The notes: generated by a model from the sequence alone, not told the origin. 64,000 bases of DNA from Ensifer aridi (GCF_002078505.1 NZ_LUAV01000016.1:290374-354373), one strand, 5' to 3'; counted from the stretch's first letter, positions 46,776 to 57,326 are shown. Translations and numbers: made by a program.

Positions 46776-48647
46776 TCACCCCGCCACACGCTTGGCGTCA
46801 CGCTCCTGCCGCCGCAGCCAGGAGATGACCAGCGACACCGCCGCCGGCGTCATGCCGTCGACTTTCATTGCCTGAGCCAGATTGCGCGGCTTCTGCTGCG
46901 CCAGCTTCTGCTTCAGCTCGTTCGAGAGGCCGGGCAGGACGCTATAGTCGAAGTCATCCGGAATGATCGCGTTCTCTTCGCGGCGAATGCCGGCAATATC
47001 GGCGGCCTGCCGCTCCATATAGACAGCGTAGGCCGCGTCGATTTCCAGCGCCTCGACGACCTTGCGATCGATCGCCTCTAGCTCCGGCCATAGCGGCTTC
47101 AGCGCCGCAATCGATTGCTCCGGATAGGACAGGATTTCGAAGGCCGAGCGACGCTGACCGTCCTGGTTGAGGTTCAGGCCGAAGCGCTTTCCCTCGCTGG
47201 GCGTAATCGACAGGGACTGAAGAAGCGTGCGCCCCGCGTCATAGTTCAACCTCCAAGCCCCGAAGCGCTCGCGACGGACCGCGCCGACGCAACCGAGGTC
47301 GATACCCGTCGGCGTCAGCCGCATGTCGGCATTGTCCGCCCGAAGCGACAGCCGGTATTCCGCCCGCGAGGTGAACATGCGGTAAGGCTCCGTAATGCCC
47401 CTTGACGTCAGATCATCGATCATGACGCCGATATAGGAATCGGTGCGGCTGAAAACGAATGGATCGCGGCCGGTAGCCGCAAGTGCTGCATTCAGGCCGG
47501 CGACCAGGCCCTGTGCACCCGCCTCTTCGTAGCCGGTGGTGCCGTTGATCTGACCTGCAAGATAAAGGCCGGGAATCTTCCGAACTGCGAGCGAGAGCTC
47601 CAGTTCGCGCGGATCGACATGATCATATTCAATCGCGTAGCCGGGCTGCAGGATCGTGACGTTCTCAAGCCCCGGAATGGTGCGAATGAAGGCGTCCTGC
47701 ACCTCTTCCGGCAGCGAAGTCGAAATGCCATTGGGGTAGACGGTATCGTCGTCCAGCCCTTCCGGCTCCAGGAAGATCTGGTGGCCGTCGCGCTCGCCGA
47801 AGCGGACAATCTTGTCCTCAATCGAAGGGCAATAGCGCGGACCAACCCCTTCGATCTGCCCGGAATACATAGCGGAGCGATGAATATTATCGGCGATGAT
47901 CTTGTGCGTCGCGTCCGTCGTGCGGGTCACCCCGCAGTCGATCTGTCGGTTAACGATCGCATCGGTCATGAAGGAGAAGGGTACCGGATCCGCGTCCGGT
48001 CCCTGGCGCCCAACGCGGTCCCAGTCGATCGTCCGTCCGTCGAGACGCGCGGGCGTTCCCGTCTTCAGCCTCCCAAGCTGAAGCCCGAAGCCCCGCAATG
48101 TCTCGGAAAGACCGAGAGACGGTTCCTCACCTACACGACCGGCCGGGATCTTGCGATCGCCGATGTGAATCAGGCCCTTCAGGAAAGTTCCCGTCGTGAG
48201 TACGACGGCGGCGGCCCGAAAGTTCCGGCCGTCCTTCATGACGACGCCGCATACGGCGCCGTTCTCCGTGAGCAGGTCAAAGGCATCGCCTTCGATCACC
48301 GACAGGTTTTCGACCGCATCGATCGCACGCTGCATCGCCTGCCGATAAAGCTTGCGATCCGCTTGCGTTCGCGGCCCGCGCACCGCCGGACCTTTGCGTC
48401 GGTTGAGAAGCCTAAACTGAATGCCGGCTACGTCGGCGACGCGCCCCATGAGGCCGTCGAGCGCATCTATCTCACGAACCAAGTGGCCCTTGCCCAGGCC
48501 GCCGATGGCCGGATTGCAGGACATCACCCCGATCGTTTCTTTCTTATGCGTGATCAAGGCCGTGCGGGCGCCGAGCCGGGCAGAAGCCGATGCAGCCTCA
48601 CAGCCTGCATGGCCGCCGCCGATCACGATGACATCATAATTCGTCAT
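46776..48647 (-). CDS. mnmG: tRNA uridine-34 carboxymethylaminomethyl modification enzyme MnmG
   Basis: The 623-residue FAD protein (GidA) works with MnmE to modify wobble uridine 34. The N-terminal FAD motif YDVIVIGGGHAGCEAA is followed by MSCNPAIGGLGKGHLVREIDALDG, QTDCG-type RQIDCGVT, HRSAMYSGQIEGVGPRYCPSIEDK and GTTGYEEAGAQGLVAGLNAA, all family signatures. The ATG at 48647 has GGAG at 7 bases; an ATG 6 bases upstream is too close to it. The gene follows mnmE after 197 bases that hold a parS site. Confidence 0.97.
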   Translation of the reverse strand: MTNYDVIVIGGGHAGCEAASASARLGARTALITHKKETIGVMSCNPAIGGLGKGHLVREIDALDGLMGRVADVAGIQFRLLNRRKGPAVRGPRTQADRKLYRQAMQRAIDAVENLSVIEGDAFDLLTENGAVCGVVMKDGRNFRAAAVVLTTGTFLKGLIHIGDRKIPAGRVGEEPSLGLSETLRGFGLQLGRLKTGTPARLDGRTIDWDRVGRQGPDADPVPFSFMTDAIVNRQIDCGVTRTTDATHKIIADNIHRSAMYSGQIEGVGPRYCPSIEDKIVRFGERDGHQIFLEPEGLDDDTVYPNGISTSLPEEVQDAFIRTIPGLENVTILQPGYAIEYDHVDPRELELSLAVRKIPGLYLAGQINGTTGYEEAGAQGLVAGLNAALAATGRDPFVFSRTDSYIGVMIDDLTSRGITEPYRMFTSRAEYRLSLRADNADMRLTPTGIDLGCVGAVRRERFGAWRLNYDAGRTLLQSLSITPSEGKRFGLNLNQDGQRRSAFEILSYPEQSIAALKPLWPELEAIDRKVVEALEIDAAYAVYMERQAADIAGIRREENAIIPDDFDYSVLPGLSNELKQKLAQQKPRNLAQAMKVDGMTPAAVSLVISWLRRQERDAKRVAG

Positions 48648-48703
48648 AGACATGCTCCAGCTTTCTCGCGCCTTGATTCTCAATTCGGCCTTTCGAGTCA
48701 AGA

Positions 48704-48719
48704 CGTTTCACGTGAAACG
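48704..48719. promoter_or_regulatory. parS site between mnmE and mnmG
   Basis: CGTTTCACGTGAAACG is a perfect 16-base palindrome and matches the consensus at 14 of 16 positions. Confidence 0.88.
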
Positions 48720-48843
48720 TGTGTCAGACTCGCCAATGTTGTACCGCCTCGCAGCGAGTGATTTCGCGCCGACCCAAGCGAACGGCAATGCGCCCGAAAC
48801 CCGCGCCCGCCAATCACCCCGCGCTTGCGCCGTTGCTCCGGCT

Positions 48844-50160
48844 TCACTTTCCGATGCAGAATTCGGAGAATATCACATCGAGCAGGTTCTCCACATCCAC
48901 GCGCCCGGTGATCCGGCCCAGCGCGTCGCTCGCAATGCGAAGCTGCTCCGCTCTTATCTCGAGACCGTCCGCGGCCAGGCCGCGCTCCAAGGCCGCGCTC
49001 GCCTGTCGCAGGCAATCCACATGCCGCTTACGGGACGGCATCGACAGCGACGTCTTGCCTGCCAGATCCGGAAGATGCGCCTGCAGCGCCCTCAAGAGCG
49101 CGGCGATGCCTTCCCCAGTTATCGTCGAAAGAAAGATATCCGCGTCCCTTCTTGCCCATTTCACGTCCGGCCGGTCGATCTTCGTCGCGACGCGTATAAC
49201 CGCAACGTCCTCCGGCAGCGCCTCATGGACCTGAAAGCCGCCCGGTTTTTCCGATAACAGCAGCACGAGATCGGCATGAGCGATAACTTCTCGCGCCCGC
49301 CGTATGCCCTCGCGCTCCACCACTTCCTCGGTCTCGCGCAGCCCGGCTGTATCGAACAGCTTGACAGAGAATCCGGCTAACGAAAGGTCGACGGAAAGAA
49401 CATCCCGGGTCGTGCCGGCAATCTCAGTGACGATGGCTATGTCCCGTCTCGCCAGTGCGTTCAGCAGGCTCGACTTGCCCGCATTCGGCTCACCGGCAAT
49501 GACGATCTTGAGCCCGTCGCGGATGATCTCCGCAAGGCCGGCCTTTGCAATATGCGCATCGATTTCCACCCGCAGCTTCTCGACGTCTGCCCAAATCGAA
49601 GCGCTGATTGAACCGGGCACGTCGTCCTCGTCGGCAAAGTCGAGCTCCGCTTCAATCATCGCACGTGCGTGCGTGAGGCGCCGGGCCCACCCCGCATAGA
49701 GCGCCGACTGCCCGCCGCCGGACTGCTCGACCGCTAGGCGACGTTGCATCTCCGTCTCCGCCGCGATCAGGTCCGCCAAACCTTCCACCTCGACCAGGTC
49801 CATCTTGCCGTTCTGAAAGGCGCGCCGCGAGAATTCTCCGGCCTCCGCATGCCGGAGCCCGTGGGCGGCAAGTTCATCAAGGACCGCGTTCACCACCGCC
49901 CGTCCGCCGTGAACGTGCAATTCGCAGCAGTCCTCGCCGGTGAAGGATGCCGGCCCGGGAAAGTAGATCACCAGCCCGCTATCCAGCGCGTAACCGTTTC
50001 GAGTCCGAATCGTTCTCAACGTCGCGACTCGTGCCGGCGGCACCGAACCGCAAAGATGCATGACCGCATCGGCGGTGGCCGGCCCGCTCATGCGGATCAC
50101 GGCAACGCCGGCCGGCAATGATCCGCTCGAAAGCGCATAGATCGTGTCCGTGAACAGCAT
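48844..50160 (-). CDS. mnmE: tRNA modification GTPase MnmE
   Basis: The 438-residue GTPase (TrmE) partners MnmG. It begins with DTIYALSSGSLPAGVAVIRMSGP, the tetrahydrofolate-binding domain, then helical parts and a G domain with G1 GEPNAGKSSLLNAL, G2/G3 TEIAGTTRD and DTAGLRETEEVVE. It ends in the catalytic FCIGK motif (434-438) required for activity. The ATG at 50160 is chosen because the conserved N-terminus starts there; the ribosome site is weak. Confidence 0.97.
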   Translation of the reverse strand: MLFTDTIYALSSGSLPAGVAVIRMSGPATADAVMHLCGSVPPARVATLRTIRTRNGYALDSGLVIYFPGPASFTGEDCCELHVHGGRAVVNAVLDELAAHGLRHAEAGEFSRRAFQNGKMDLVEVEGLADLIAAETEMQRRLAVEQSGGGQSALYAGWARRLTHARAMIEAELDFADEDDVPGSISASIWADVEKLRVEIDAHIAKAGLAEIIRDGLKIVIAGEPNAGKSSLLNALARRDIAIVTEIAGTTRDVLSVDLSLAGFSVKLFDTAGLRETEEVVEREGIRRAREVIAHADLVLLLSEKPGGFQVHEALPEDVAVIRVATKIDRPDVKWARRDADIFLSTITGEGIAALLRALQAHLPDLAGKTSLSMPSRKRHVDCLRQASAALERGLAADGLEIRAEQLRIASDALGRITGRVDVENLLDVIFSEFCIGK

Positions 50161-50458
50161 CCAGGTACCGTTTCCTTGCTCCGGGTCGAGCTTACCGGCG
50201 AGCGTAAATGCCTCGCATCGAAATGTTAGAATTGAGACCAGGTGGCGCCAATGGGCTTTGCCGCGGTGTTGCGTTGCGCATCGGCGCACGCTTGCCTCCG
50301 AGGCTCTAGCGGCGGCGTCTTATGCACGCCTGCGGCCGCGAAATCAAGCCAGAGGATGAGGATACTGGATGACGATGGTTTCGGGGTCGAATCGACCCAA
50401 GGAGTTCAGAGGGGATGTGAACTGGAAAAGCGCACACTTTCCCGCCCTCTGTGGAGTG

Positions 50459-50474
50459 TGTTTCACGTGAATCA
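50459..50474. promoter_or_regulatory. parS site between rho and mnmE
   Basis: TGTTTCACGTGAATCA matches the consensus at 15 of 16 positions. The gap 50161-50550 otherwise shows no gene or other element I recognise; it would hold the mnmE promoter. Confidence 0.9.
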
Positions 50475-50549
50475 CGGTCGTCGACGCGCTGCTCGCCCTT
50501 CTAGCTTGCTGTAGTCGGTCGGGCCGGAAATTCCCTTCTGGCCGAGGCA

Positions 50550-50584
50550 AAAAAAGAAGGCCGATGCTCCTCGCACCGGCCTTC
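50550..50584 (-). terminator. rho-independent terminator of rho
   Basis: On the minus strand GAAGGCCGGTG...CATCGGCCTTC forms a hairpin (GAAGGCC 50556-50562 / GGCCTTC 50578-50584) followed by TTTTTTT. Confidence 0.85.
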
Positions 50585-50606
50585 ATCAATCCCTATGCCC
50601 GCAGCA

Positions 50607-51872
<1,266 letters not shown>

Positions 51873-51996
51873 GAAGGGTCCGTGTCTGATTGGGGAATGG
51901 AAGGCGGGGTGATTTGTAAGGGAGCTGCGAAGGGGGAGAAGGCAGGCTCTAAAACTTCGTCACAGGCCGCGGGAGAAGGAGATGGGGGGAAAATAG

Positions 51997-52012
51997 CGAT
52001 TCACGTGAAACG
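51997..52012. promoter_or_regulatory. parS-like site between rho and hemJ
   Basis: CGATTCACGTGAAACG matches at 13 of 16 positions with the core decamer intact. It lies in the 196-base gap upstream of rho. Confidence 0.7.
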
Positions 52013-52068
52013 CCGCAAGGGGCCGAAGCAAATTAGCGACAACTATTACATCTGCGCATCGATTGAAG

Positions 52069-52611
52069 TCAAAACGGTTTCACGACGACGAGGATGACGA
52101 TCAGGATCATCAGCAGGGTCGGTGCCTCGTTCATCAGCCTCCAGTAGCGCGCATCCCGTCGATTCTCGTCGTGCTGGAACGCTCTCACCGCGCGGCTGAA
52201 ATGCACATGCACCAAGGTCAAGAGCACGACGAAGAAAAGCTTGGCGTGCAGCCAGCCGCCCTGAAAGCCGTAGACGCTCCAGGCGAGGTAGAGCCCGAGC
52301 GCCCAGGAGATCATCATCGCCGGATTCATGATGATCTTGAGCAGGCGCTGCTCCATCATCTTGAAGGTTTCCGACTGCTCCGAACCCGGTGCTGCGTCGG
52401 TGTGATAGATGAAGAGGCGCGGCATATAGAGAAGCGCCGCCATCCAGGAAATCACCGCGATGAGGTGGAGCGCCTTGATCCAGAGATAGAGATCGTCGGG
52501 CTGCCAGGCGAAGAGCCCGATCAACAGCGCCGCGAAAAGCGAAAGCGCAATGGCCGCCCGAAGCCGCGCCCGCCTGCCGGGACCGCTATCGGTCTGGCGT
52601 TCGCTTGTCAT
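52069..52611 (-). CDS. hemJ: HemJ-type protoporphyrinogen oxidase
   Basis: The 180-residue membrane protein belongs to the HemJ (UPF0093) family, which oxidises protoporphyrinogen IX in many alphaproteobacteria. It has four to five hydrophobic segments and the family motif LYLWIKALHLIAVISWMAALLYMPRLFIYH, in which the conserved His and Arg are visible. HGKL-type GGWLHAKLFFVVLLTLVHVH follows. It overlaps hemE by 4 bases (ATGA), consistent with a shared role in heme synthesis. Confidence 0.9.
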   Translation of the reverse strand: MTSERQTDSGPGRRARLRAAIALSLFAALLIGLFAWQPDDLYLWIKALHLIAVISWMAALLYMPRLFIYHTDAAPGSEQSETFKMMEQRLLKIIMNPAMMISWALGLYLAWSVYGFQGGWLHAKLFFVVLLTLVHVHFSRAVRAFQHDENRRDARYWRLMNEAPTLLMILIVILVVVKPF

Positions 52612-53639
52612 CGCCGCCCTCGAACCCGGGCGACAAGTGCCGCTACATTTTCTGGATCGGCATCCGGCGTGATCCCGTGTCCGAGATTGAAGATCAGCGG
52701 CCCCTGGCCGAGCACGTCGAGGATCCGGTCGATGGCGCTTTCCATCGCTGCGCCGCCGGCCACGACCCGCATCGGATCGAGATTGCCCTGGATGGGCCCG
52801 TCCTTCTGCAGCTCGGCGGCAAAGGAGAGCGGTACCGACCAGTCGAGGCCGATCGCGTCCGCTCCGGTCAGCCGCCGATAGTCCTTCAGGAAGAGCCCAG
52901 CGCCCTTGGCGAAGGCGATGATTCGTGCGGAAGGACGGCGGGCGCGAACCGAAGCGATCATCCGCCGGACGGGCTCGACGGCATAGCGCGCGAATTCCTC
53001 TTCACCGAGCACACCCGCCCAGGAATCGAATATCTGCACCGCGTCGGCGCCCGCATCGATCTGCGCTACCAGATAATCTGCCGAGATATCCGCCAGGAAC
53101 GCCAGTAATTGATCGAAGGCCTTCGGATGGCGGTAGGCGAAGAGGCGCGCCGGCGCCTGGTCCGGCGTTCCGCGGCCCGCAATCATGTAGGTCGCCACCG
53201 TCCAGGGCGCACCACAGAAGCCGAGAAGCGTCGTCTCCTCCGGCAATTGACGCCTCAGCCGCGAGACCGTCTCGAAGACGGGTGCGAGATGGCCGATGAC
53301 CCCCTCGGCGCTGAGTTCGGCGATACCGTCCTCGTCGATCGGGTCCATGCGCGGGCCATGTCCCTCCTCGAAGCGTACATTGCGCTGAAGCGCATCGGGA
53401 ATGACGAGGATGTCAGAGAAGAGGATTGCCGCATCGAAGCCGTATCGCCGGATCGGCTGCAGCGTCACTTCGACCGCAAGATCCGGCGTATAGCAGAGTT
53501 CGAGGAAGCTCCCAGCGCTTGCCCGCGTCTCACGATACTCGGGGAGATAGCGTCCCGCCTGGCGCATCAGCCAGATGGGCGGAGGAACGAGCGTTTTTCC
53601 GTTCAACACTTCGAGCACTTTGCGATGCGTTCCGGTCAC
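52608..53639 (-). CDS. hemE: uroporphyrinogen decarboxylase
   Basis: The 343-residue enzyme decarboxylates uroporphyrinogen III in heme synthesis. The N-terminal PIWLMRQAGRYLPEYRE, FSDILVIPDALQ, LGFCGAPWTVATYMIAG and the C-terminal GNLDPMRV and FNLGHGI are typical. A GTG at 53639 is preferred over a TTG at 53654, because GGGAAAG lies 8 bases upstream and family members start with a similar THRKVLEVLNGK. The gene abuts the putative oriC, the usual alphaproteobacterial position. Confidence 0.96.
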   Translation of the reverse strand: MTGTHRKVLEVLNGKTLVPPPIWLMRQAGRYLPEYRETRASAGSFLELCYTPDLAVEVTLQPIRRYGFDAAILFSDILVIPDALQRNVRFEEGHGPRMDPIDEDGIAELSAEGVIGHLAPVFETVSRLRRQLPEETTLLGFCGAPWTVATYMIAGRGTPDQAPARLFAYRHPKAFDQLLAFLADISADYLVAQIDAGADAVQIFDSWAGVLGEEEFARYAVEPVRRMIASVRARRPSARIIAFAKGAGLFLKDYRRLTGADAIGLDWSVPLSFAAELQKDGPIQGNLDPMRVVAGGAAMESAIDRILDVLGQGPLIFNLGHGITPDADPENVAALVARVRGRR

Positions 53640-54045
53640 TCGCCGCTTTCCCAATCTAAAAATAAAACTGAATTGAAAAGGTTTCTATTTCTTAGAGTCG
53701 GTGGCTATCAAGGATTAAAATCAATCCTCAGTCGGTTCAGAGACAGCGGAACCGCGTGGACCAGCCGGGAGAAAATCACGGCATTTCGCACCGATGACGG
53801 GGAAAGGCGCGAAAATCCTTGAGAGTCAATCTCTTGGTCGCTGAGGGCAAGTTGCGTATCCTGTGGATCGGGAGTCGATCCGCGTGACAATTTGTCGTCG
53901 CCATGAGTCTTGTCCACATGCGTCTGCCGGCGAGTTTCGTCCGGGCACGGGATGTGAATAAGTCGGCGCTTTTCCACTTGCCTGACCGCCGGTCGCGCCG
54001 TTAGCTGTTTTCGTCCCGCCTTATCAACAGCCCGCGGAGAATTGC
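53640..54045. other. putative chromosomal replication origin, oriC
   Basis: The gap between hemE and the PPDK regulator gene has no coding sign. It holds DnaA-box matches: TGTGAATAA at 53953-53961 (the reverse of TTATTCACA, perfect TTATNCACA), TTGTCCACA at 53910-53918 and TTATCAACA at 54021-54029 (8 of 9 each), and a weaker TGTGGATCG at 53862-53870. The end next to hemE (53653-53720) is AT-rich and may be the unwinding region. Four GANTC sites lie at 53695, 53823, 53872 and 53905. Gene direction switches from leftward to rightward exactly here, and parAB lies 8 kb away. hemE as flank matches Caulobacter and Sinorhizobium origins. Confidence 0.82.
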
Positions 54046-54867
54046 GTGGAGAACAAGAAAAACTATTTCCACCTGCACCTCATCTCCGATTCGACCGGTG
54101 AGACGCTGATTGCCGCCGGTCGCGCAGCGGCGGCGCAGTTTCAGTCGTCGCATGCGCTCGAGCATGTCTATCCGCTGATCCGCAACCGCAAGCAGTTGAT
54201 GCAGGTCCTGGATGCTGTCGATGGCGCGCCGGGCATCGTGCTCTACACGATCGTCGATCGGGAGCTCGCCGGCCTCATCGATCAAAGGTGCCGCGAGATC
54301 GGCGTTCCCTGCGTCTCCGTGCTCGACCCGATCATCGAGCTCTTCCAGTCCTATCTCGGCTCGCCGTCGCGCCGTCGTTCGGGCGCGCAGCACGTCATGG
54401 ATGCGGAATACTTCGCCCGCATCGAAGCGCTGAATTTCACCATGGACCATGACGACGGCCAGATGCCGGCCGATTTTAACGAGGCGGACGTCGTCCTCGT
54501 CGGCGTGAGCCGCACGTCGAAGACGCCGACAAGCATCTATCTCGCCAATCGCGGTATAAAGACCGCCAATATTCCGATCGTACCTGGCGTGCCGCTACCG
54601 GATGCGCTTGTCAGGGCGACTAAGCCGCTGGTCGTCGGCCTCATCGCCTCGGCAGAGCGATTGTCGCAGGTGCGTCAGCATCGTCTGCTCGGAACGACGC
54701 AGAACTTTCACGGCGAGGATTATACGGACCGGGCGGCAATCGCCGAGGAGCTAAAATATGCCCGCACCCTCTGCGCCCGTAACAACTGGCCGCTGATCGA
54801 CGTGACGCGCCGTTCGATCGAGGAAACCGCTGCCGCAATCGTTGCCCTTCGGCCGCGGCTCAGATAG
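54046..54867 (+). CDS. pyruvate,phosphate dikinase regulatory protein (DUF299 kinase-pyrophosphorylase)
   Basis: The 273-residue protein phosphorylates and dephosphorylates pyruvate,phosphate dikinase (or PEP synthetase) on threonine, using ADP and Pi. The blocks YFHLHLISDSTGETL, DVVLVGVSRTSKTPTSIYLANRGIKTANIPIVPG and GLIASAERLSQVRQHRL are typical. It starts at a GTG (54046) with GGAG at 8 bases. It is the first gene right of oriC. Since rhizobia often have PPDK, that target is likelier than PEP synthetase. Confidence 0.9.
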   Translation: MENKKNYFHLHLISDSTGETLIAAGRAAAAQFQSSHALEHVYPLIRNRKQLMQVLDAVDGAPGIVLYTIVDRELAGLIDQRCREIGVPCVSVLDPIIELFQSYLGSPSRRRSGAQHVMDAEYFARIEALNFTMDHDDGQMPADFNEADVVLVGVSRTSKTPTSIYLANRGIKTANIPIVPGVPLPDALVRATKPLVVGLIASAERLSQVRQHRLLGTTQNFHGEDYTDRAAIAEELKYARTLCARNNWPLIDVTRRSIEETAAAIVALRPRLR

Positions 54868-55028
54868 AGCGAATCGGAGAGGTGCGGGACAGTCGAAAGC
54901 GCGCTTTCGCCAAGGCCCTTGCACTGAATTGCTTAAGTGCTCTTGCACTGAGCTACTTATATATCGGCCGCACGGTGCGGGTTGATCGAATCCGCGCATC
55001 GTAACGGTCCGGAACCCGGGAACGGAAA

Positions 55029-55628
55029 ATGACAAGCTCGCTCGTTTTGGCTTCCGCCAGTCCTTTTCGCCGAGCGCTTCTGACGAATGCCGGCCTTGTC
55101 TTCGAGGCTCGGGCCGCTCGGGTGGACGAGCGCGCACTTGAACGGCCGCTCGAGCAATCGGGCGCCTCGCCCGTCGATGTGGCGCTCGCGCTTGCCGAAG
55201 CCAAGGGCAAGGACGTGGCGCGGCATTTCGAAAGTGCGCTCGTGATCGGTTCCGATCAGACCATGTCGCTCGGAGCGCGTGTCTATCACAAGCCCAGGGA
55301 CATGGCGGAAGCCGCCGAGCATCTCCTGTCGCTTTCGGGCAAGACGCACAGCCTGAACAGCGCTGTGGTTCTCGTCCGCGACGACGAGATCGTCTGGCGG
55401 CACGTTTCGACTGCCCATATGACGGTCAGGCCGTTGAACCGCGCCTTCATAGAACGACATCTTCAAAAGGTGGGCGAGAAGGCTCTCGCAAGCGTCGGCG
55501 CCTATCAGCTCGAGGGTGAGGGCATCCAGCTCTTCGAGAGGATCGAGGGCGACTATTTCACGATCCTCGGTCTGCCGATGCTGCCGCTTCTTTCGAAGCT
55601 CCGTGAACTGGGTGCGATCGATGCGTGA
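55029..55628 (+). CDS. maf: Maf-family nucleoside triphosphate pyrophosphatase
   Basis: The 199-residue protein hydrolyses non-canonical or canonical NTPs to NMPs; Maf proteins were first noted for septum effects. It shows LVLASASPFRRALL (6-19), VIGSDQTMSLG, YHKPRDMAEAAEHLLSLSGKTHSL and GAYQLEGEGIQLFERIEGDYFTILGLPM. It overlaps aroE by 8 bases, and a parS site sits across the junction. The order maf-aroE-coaE-dnaQ is conserved near alphaproteobacterial origins. Confidence 0.93.
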   Translation: MTSSLVLASASPFRRALLTNAGLVFEARAARVDERALERPLEQSGASPVDVALALAEAKGKDVARHFESALVIGSDQTMSLGARVYHKPRDMAEAAEHLLSLSGKTHSLNSAVVLVRDDEIVWRHVSTAHMTVRPLNRAFIERHLQKVGEKALASVGAYQLEGEGIQLFERIEGDYFTILGLPMLPLLSKLRELGAIDA

Positions 55629-56481
55629 TTCACGTGAAACATTTGTTAACCATGCCTTCGTCACCGGCTATCCGGTGAAGCATTCGCGCTCGCCGCTCAT
55701 CCATGGTTATTGGCTGAAGCAGTTCGGAATCGAAGGGAGCTACCGGGCACTCGAGATCACGCCGGAAGCCTTCCCGGATTTCATGCGGCAGCTTGAGGAC
55801 GAGACGGCAGGCTTCTGCGGCGGCAACGTCACAATTCCTCACAAGGAAGCGGCGTTCCGGCTCGCCGATCGGCCGGACGACCTGAGTGCCGAGCTCGGAG
55901 CGGCCAACACGCTCTGGCTCGAAGACGGCGAGGTCTGCGCGACGAATACCGACGGGCGCGGCTTTGTCGCCAATCTCGACGAGCGCGCGAAAGGCTGGGA
56001 TCGGATTTCGACCGCGGTGGTGCTCGGCGCCGGCGGTGCCAGCCGCGCCGTGATCCAGGCGATCCGCGACCGGGGCGTCAAGGCGATCCATGTCGTGAAC
56101 CGCACGCCCGAGCGGGCCCGCGAGCTGGCCGACCGCTTCGGCGGTGCGGTGCATGCGCATCCGATGGCGGCACTTGCCGAGACCATGTCCGGCGCCGGTC
56201 TCTTCGTGAACACGACCTCTCTCGGCATGGACGGCGAGCAGGCGCCGGCGATCGATTTCTCGCCTATGGCAGGGGACGCCGTCGTGACCGACATCGTCTA
56301 TGTGCCCCTGAAGACACCGCTGCTGCGCCAGGCGGAGGAGCAGGGCTTTCGCATCGTCGACGGACTTGGCATGCTCCTGCATCAGGCCGTGCCGGGATTC
56401 GAAAAATGGTTCGGCCGCAGGCCTGTCGTCGACGAAACGCTTCGGCAGATCATCATCAGCGATATGGACAAGCACGCATGA
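55621..56481 (+). CDS. aroE: shikimate dehydrogenase
   Basis: The 286-residue enzyme reduces 3-dehydroshikimate with NADPH in aromatic amino-acid synthesis. It shows KHSRSPLIHGYWLKQFGI, GGNVTIPHKEAAF with the catalytic Lys, NTDGRGFV with Asp and the NADP fold VLGAGGASRAVIQA. The first codons (RDSRETF) are read through a parS site. It overlaps coaE by 4 bases. Confidence 0.96.
   Translation: MRDSRETFVNHAFVTGYPVKHSRSPLIHGYWLKQFGIEGSYRALEITPEAFPDFMRQLEDETAGFCGGNVTIPHKEAAFRLADRPDDLSAELGAANTLWLEDGEVCATNTDGRGFVANLDERAKGWDRISTAVVLGAGGASRAVIQAIRDRGVKAIHVVNRTPERARELADRFGGAVHAHPMAALAETMSGAGLFVNTTSLGMDGEQAPAIDFSPMAGDAVVTDIVYVPLKTPLLRQAEEQGFRIVDGLGMLLHQAVPGFEKWFGRRPVVDETLRQIIISDMDKHA
55626..55641. promoter_or_regulatory. 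parS site at the maf/aroE junction
   Basis: TGATTCACGTGAAACA matches 15 of 16 consensus positions. It contains the maf stop codon and aroE codons 3-7. Confidence 0.88.
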
Positions 56482-57062
56482 TCATTGTCGGGCTCACGGG
56501 CTCCATCGGCATGGGAAAATCGACCGCCGCGGGAATGTTCCGGGAGCTCGGCGTTCCGGTGAACGATGCCGATGAAGTTGTGCACGAGCTCTATCGCGGC
56601 GAAGCGGTGGCGCCGGTCGAGGCGGCTTTTCCCGGCGTCGCGAAGGACGGGGCAATCGACAGGGCGGAGCTTTCGCGACGGCTTATCGCCGCCCCCGACC
56701 GGCTCGCCGAGCTGGAGCGGATCGTGCACCCGCTCGTTCGTGCGAAGGAGCGGGAGTTCATCGCCCGTCATAAGGCGGCGGGCGCCCCCTTTGTGCTGCT
56801 CGATATCCCGCTGCTGTTCGAGACCAAGGCCGAGGAGCGCGTCGACCGCGTCGTTGTCGTCACCTGCGATCCGGAGACGCAGAGGGAGCGGGTCATGAAG
56901 CGGCCGGGAATGACGGCGGAGAAATTCGCAATGATCCGCGCGCGTCAGGTGCCCGACAGCGAAAAACGGGCACGCGCGGATTATATCGTCGATACGAGCG
57001 ACAGCTTCGATGTCACGCGGCAGCAGATTCGCGCCATTGTTGATCAGTTGAGATCGGGGTAG
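56478..57062 (+). CDS. coaE: dephospho-CoA kinase
   Basis: The 194-residue kinase makes CoA from dephospho-CoA and ATP. The P-loop is GLTGSIGMGKST (5-16), followed by DADEVVHELY, the LLDIPLLFET block and DYIVDTSD. It starts inside the aroE stop (ATGA). A mosaic palindromic repeat lies between it and dnaQ. Confidence 0.95.
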   Translation: MIIVGLTGSIGMGKSTAAGMFRELGVPVNDADEVVHELYRGEAVAPVEAAFPGVAKDGAIDRAELSRRLIAAPDRLAELERIVHPLVRAKEREFIARHKAAGAPFVLLDIPLLFETKAEERVDRVVVVTCDPETQRERVMKRPGMTAEKFAMIRARQVPDSEKRARADYIVDTSDSFDVTRQQIRAIVDQLRSG

Positions 57063-57087
57063 CGGATGTCGCTGAGATTGGGCCTGC

Positions 57088-57213
57088 CCCCTCACGCAGC
57101 CGTAACGGCAATCACCTGTCGCCCCATGTCTCCGAACAAGTGTTACCCATGTCCCCGGACCGAACAGCGGGGAGAGGGGATTTAGAGCGTACCGCTTGCG
57201 GATGAGGGGTGGA
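57088..57213. repeat. GC-rich palindromic mosaic repeat, long copy, apparently interrupted
   Basis: The outer arms (cccctcacgcag ... gcggatgagggg) and an inner GCGGGGAGAGGGG match the repeats at 1-60 and 18747. The middle (about 57125-57163, ctccgaacaagtgttaccca) is unrelated to the other copies and may be an inserted remnant. Confidence 0.5.
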
Positions 57214-57326
57214 GAGTAGCCTTCCACAGTCATGTGGCATTCGAAGCTTCAACTGAGAACAAAACGGGATTAGAACTGGCGTTAGCTCGGATCGATTCGC
57301 TCCGAAACGGCCCCAGGGAACCCCGC

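Noticed and set aside
55646..55653. TTAACCAT, a CtrA-like motif next to the parS site in aroE
   Set aside because: It lies inside coding sequence, has no second half-site at the right spacing, and an 8-base match is expected about once per window.
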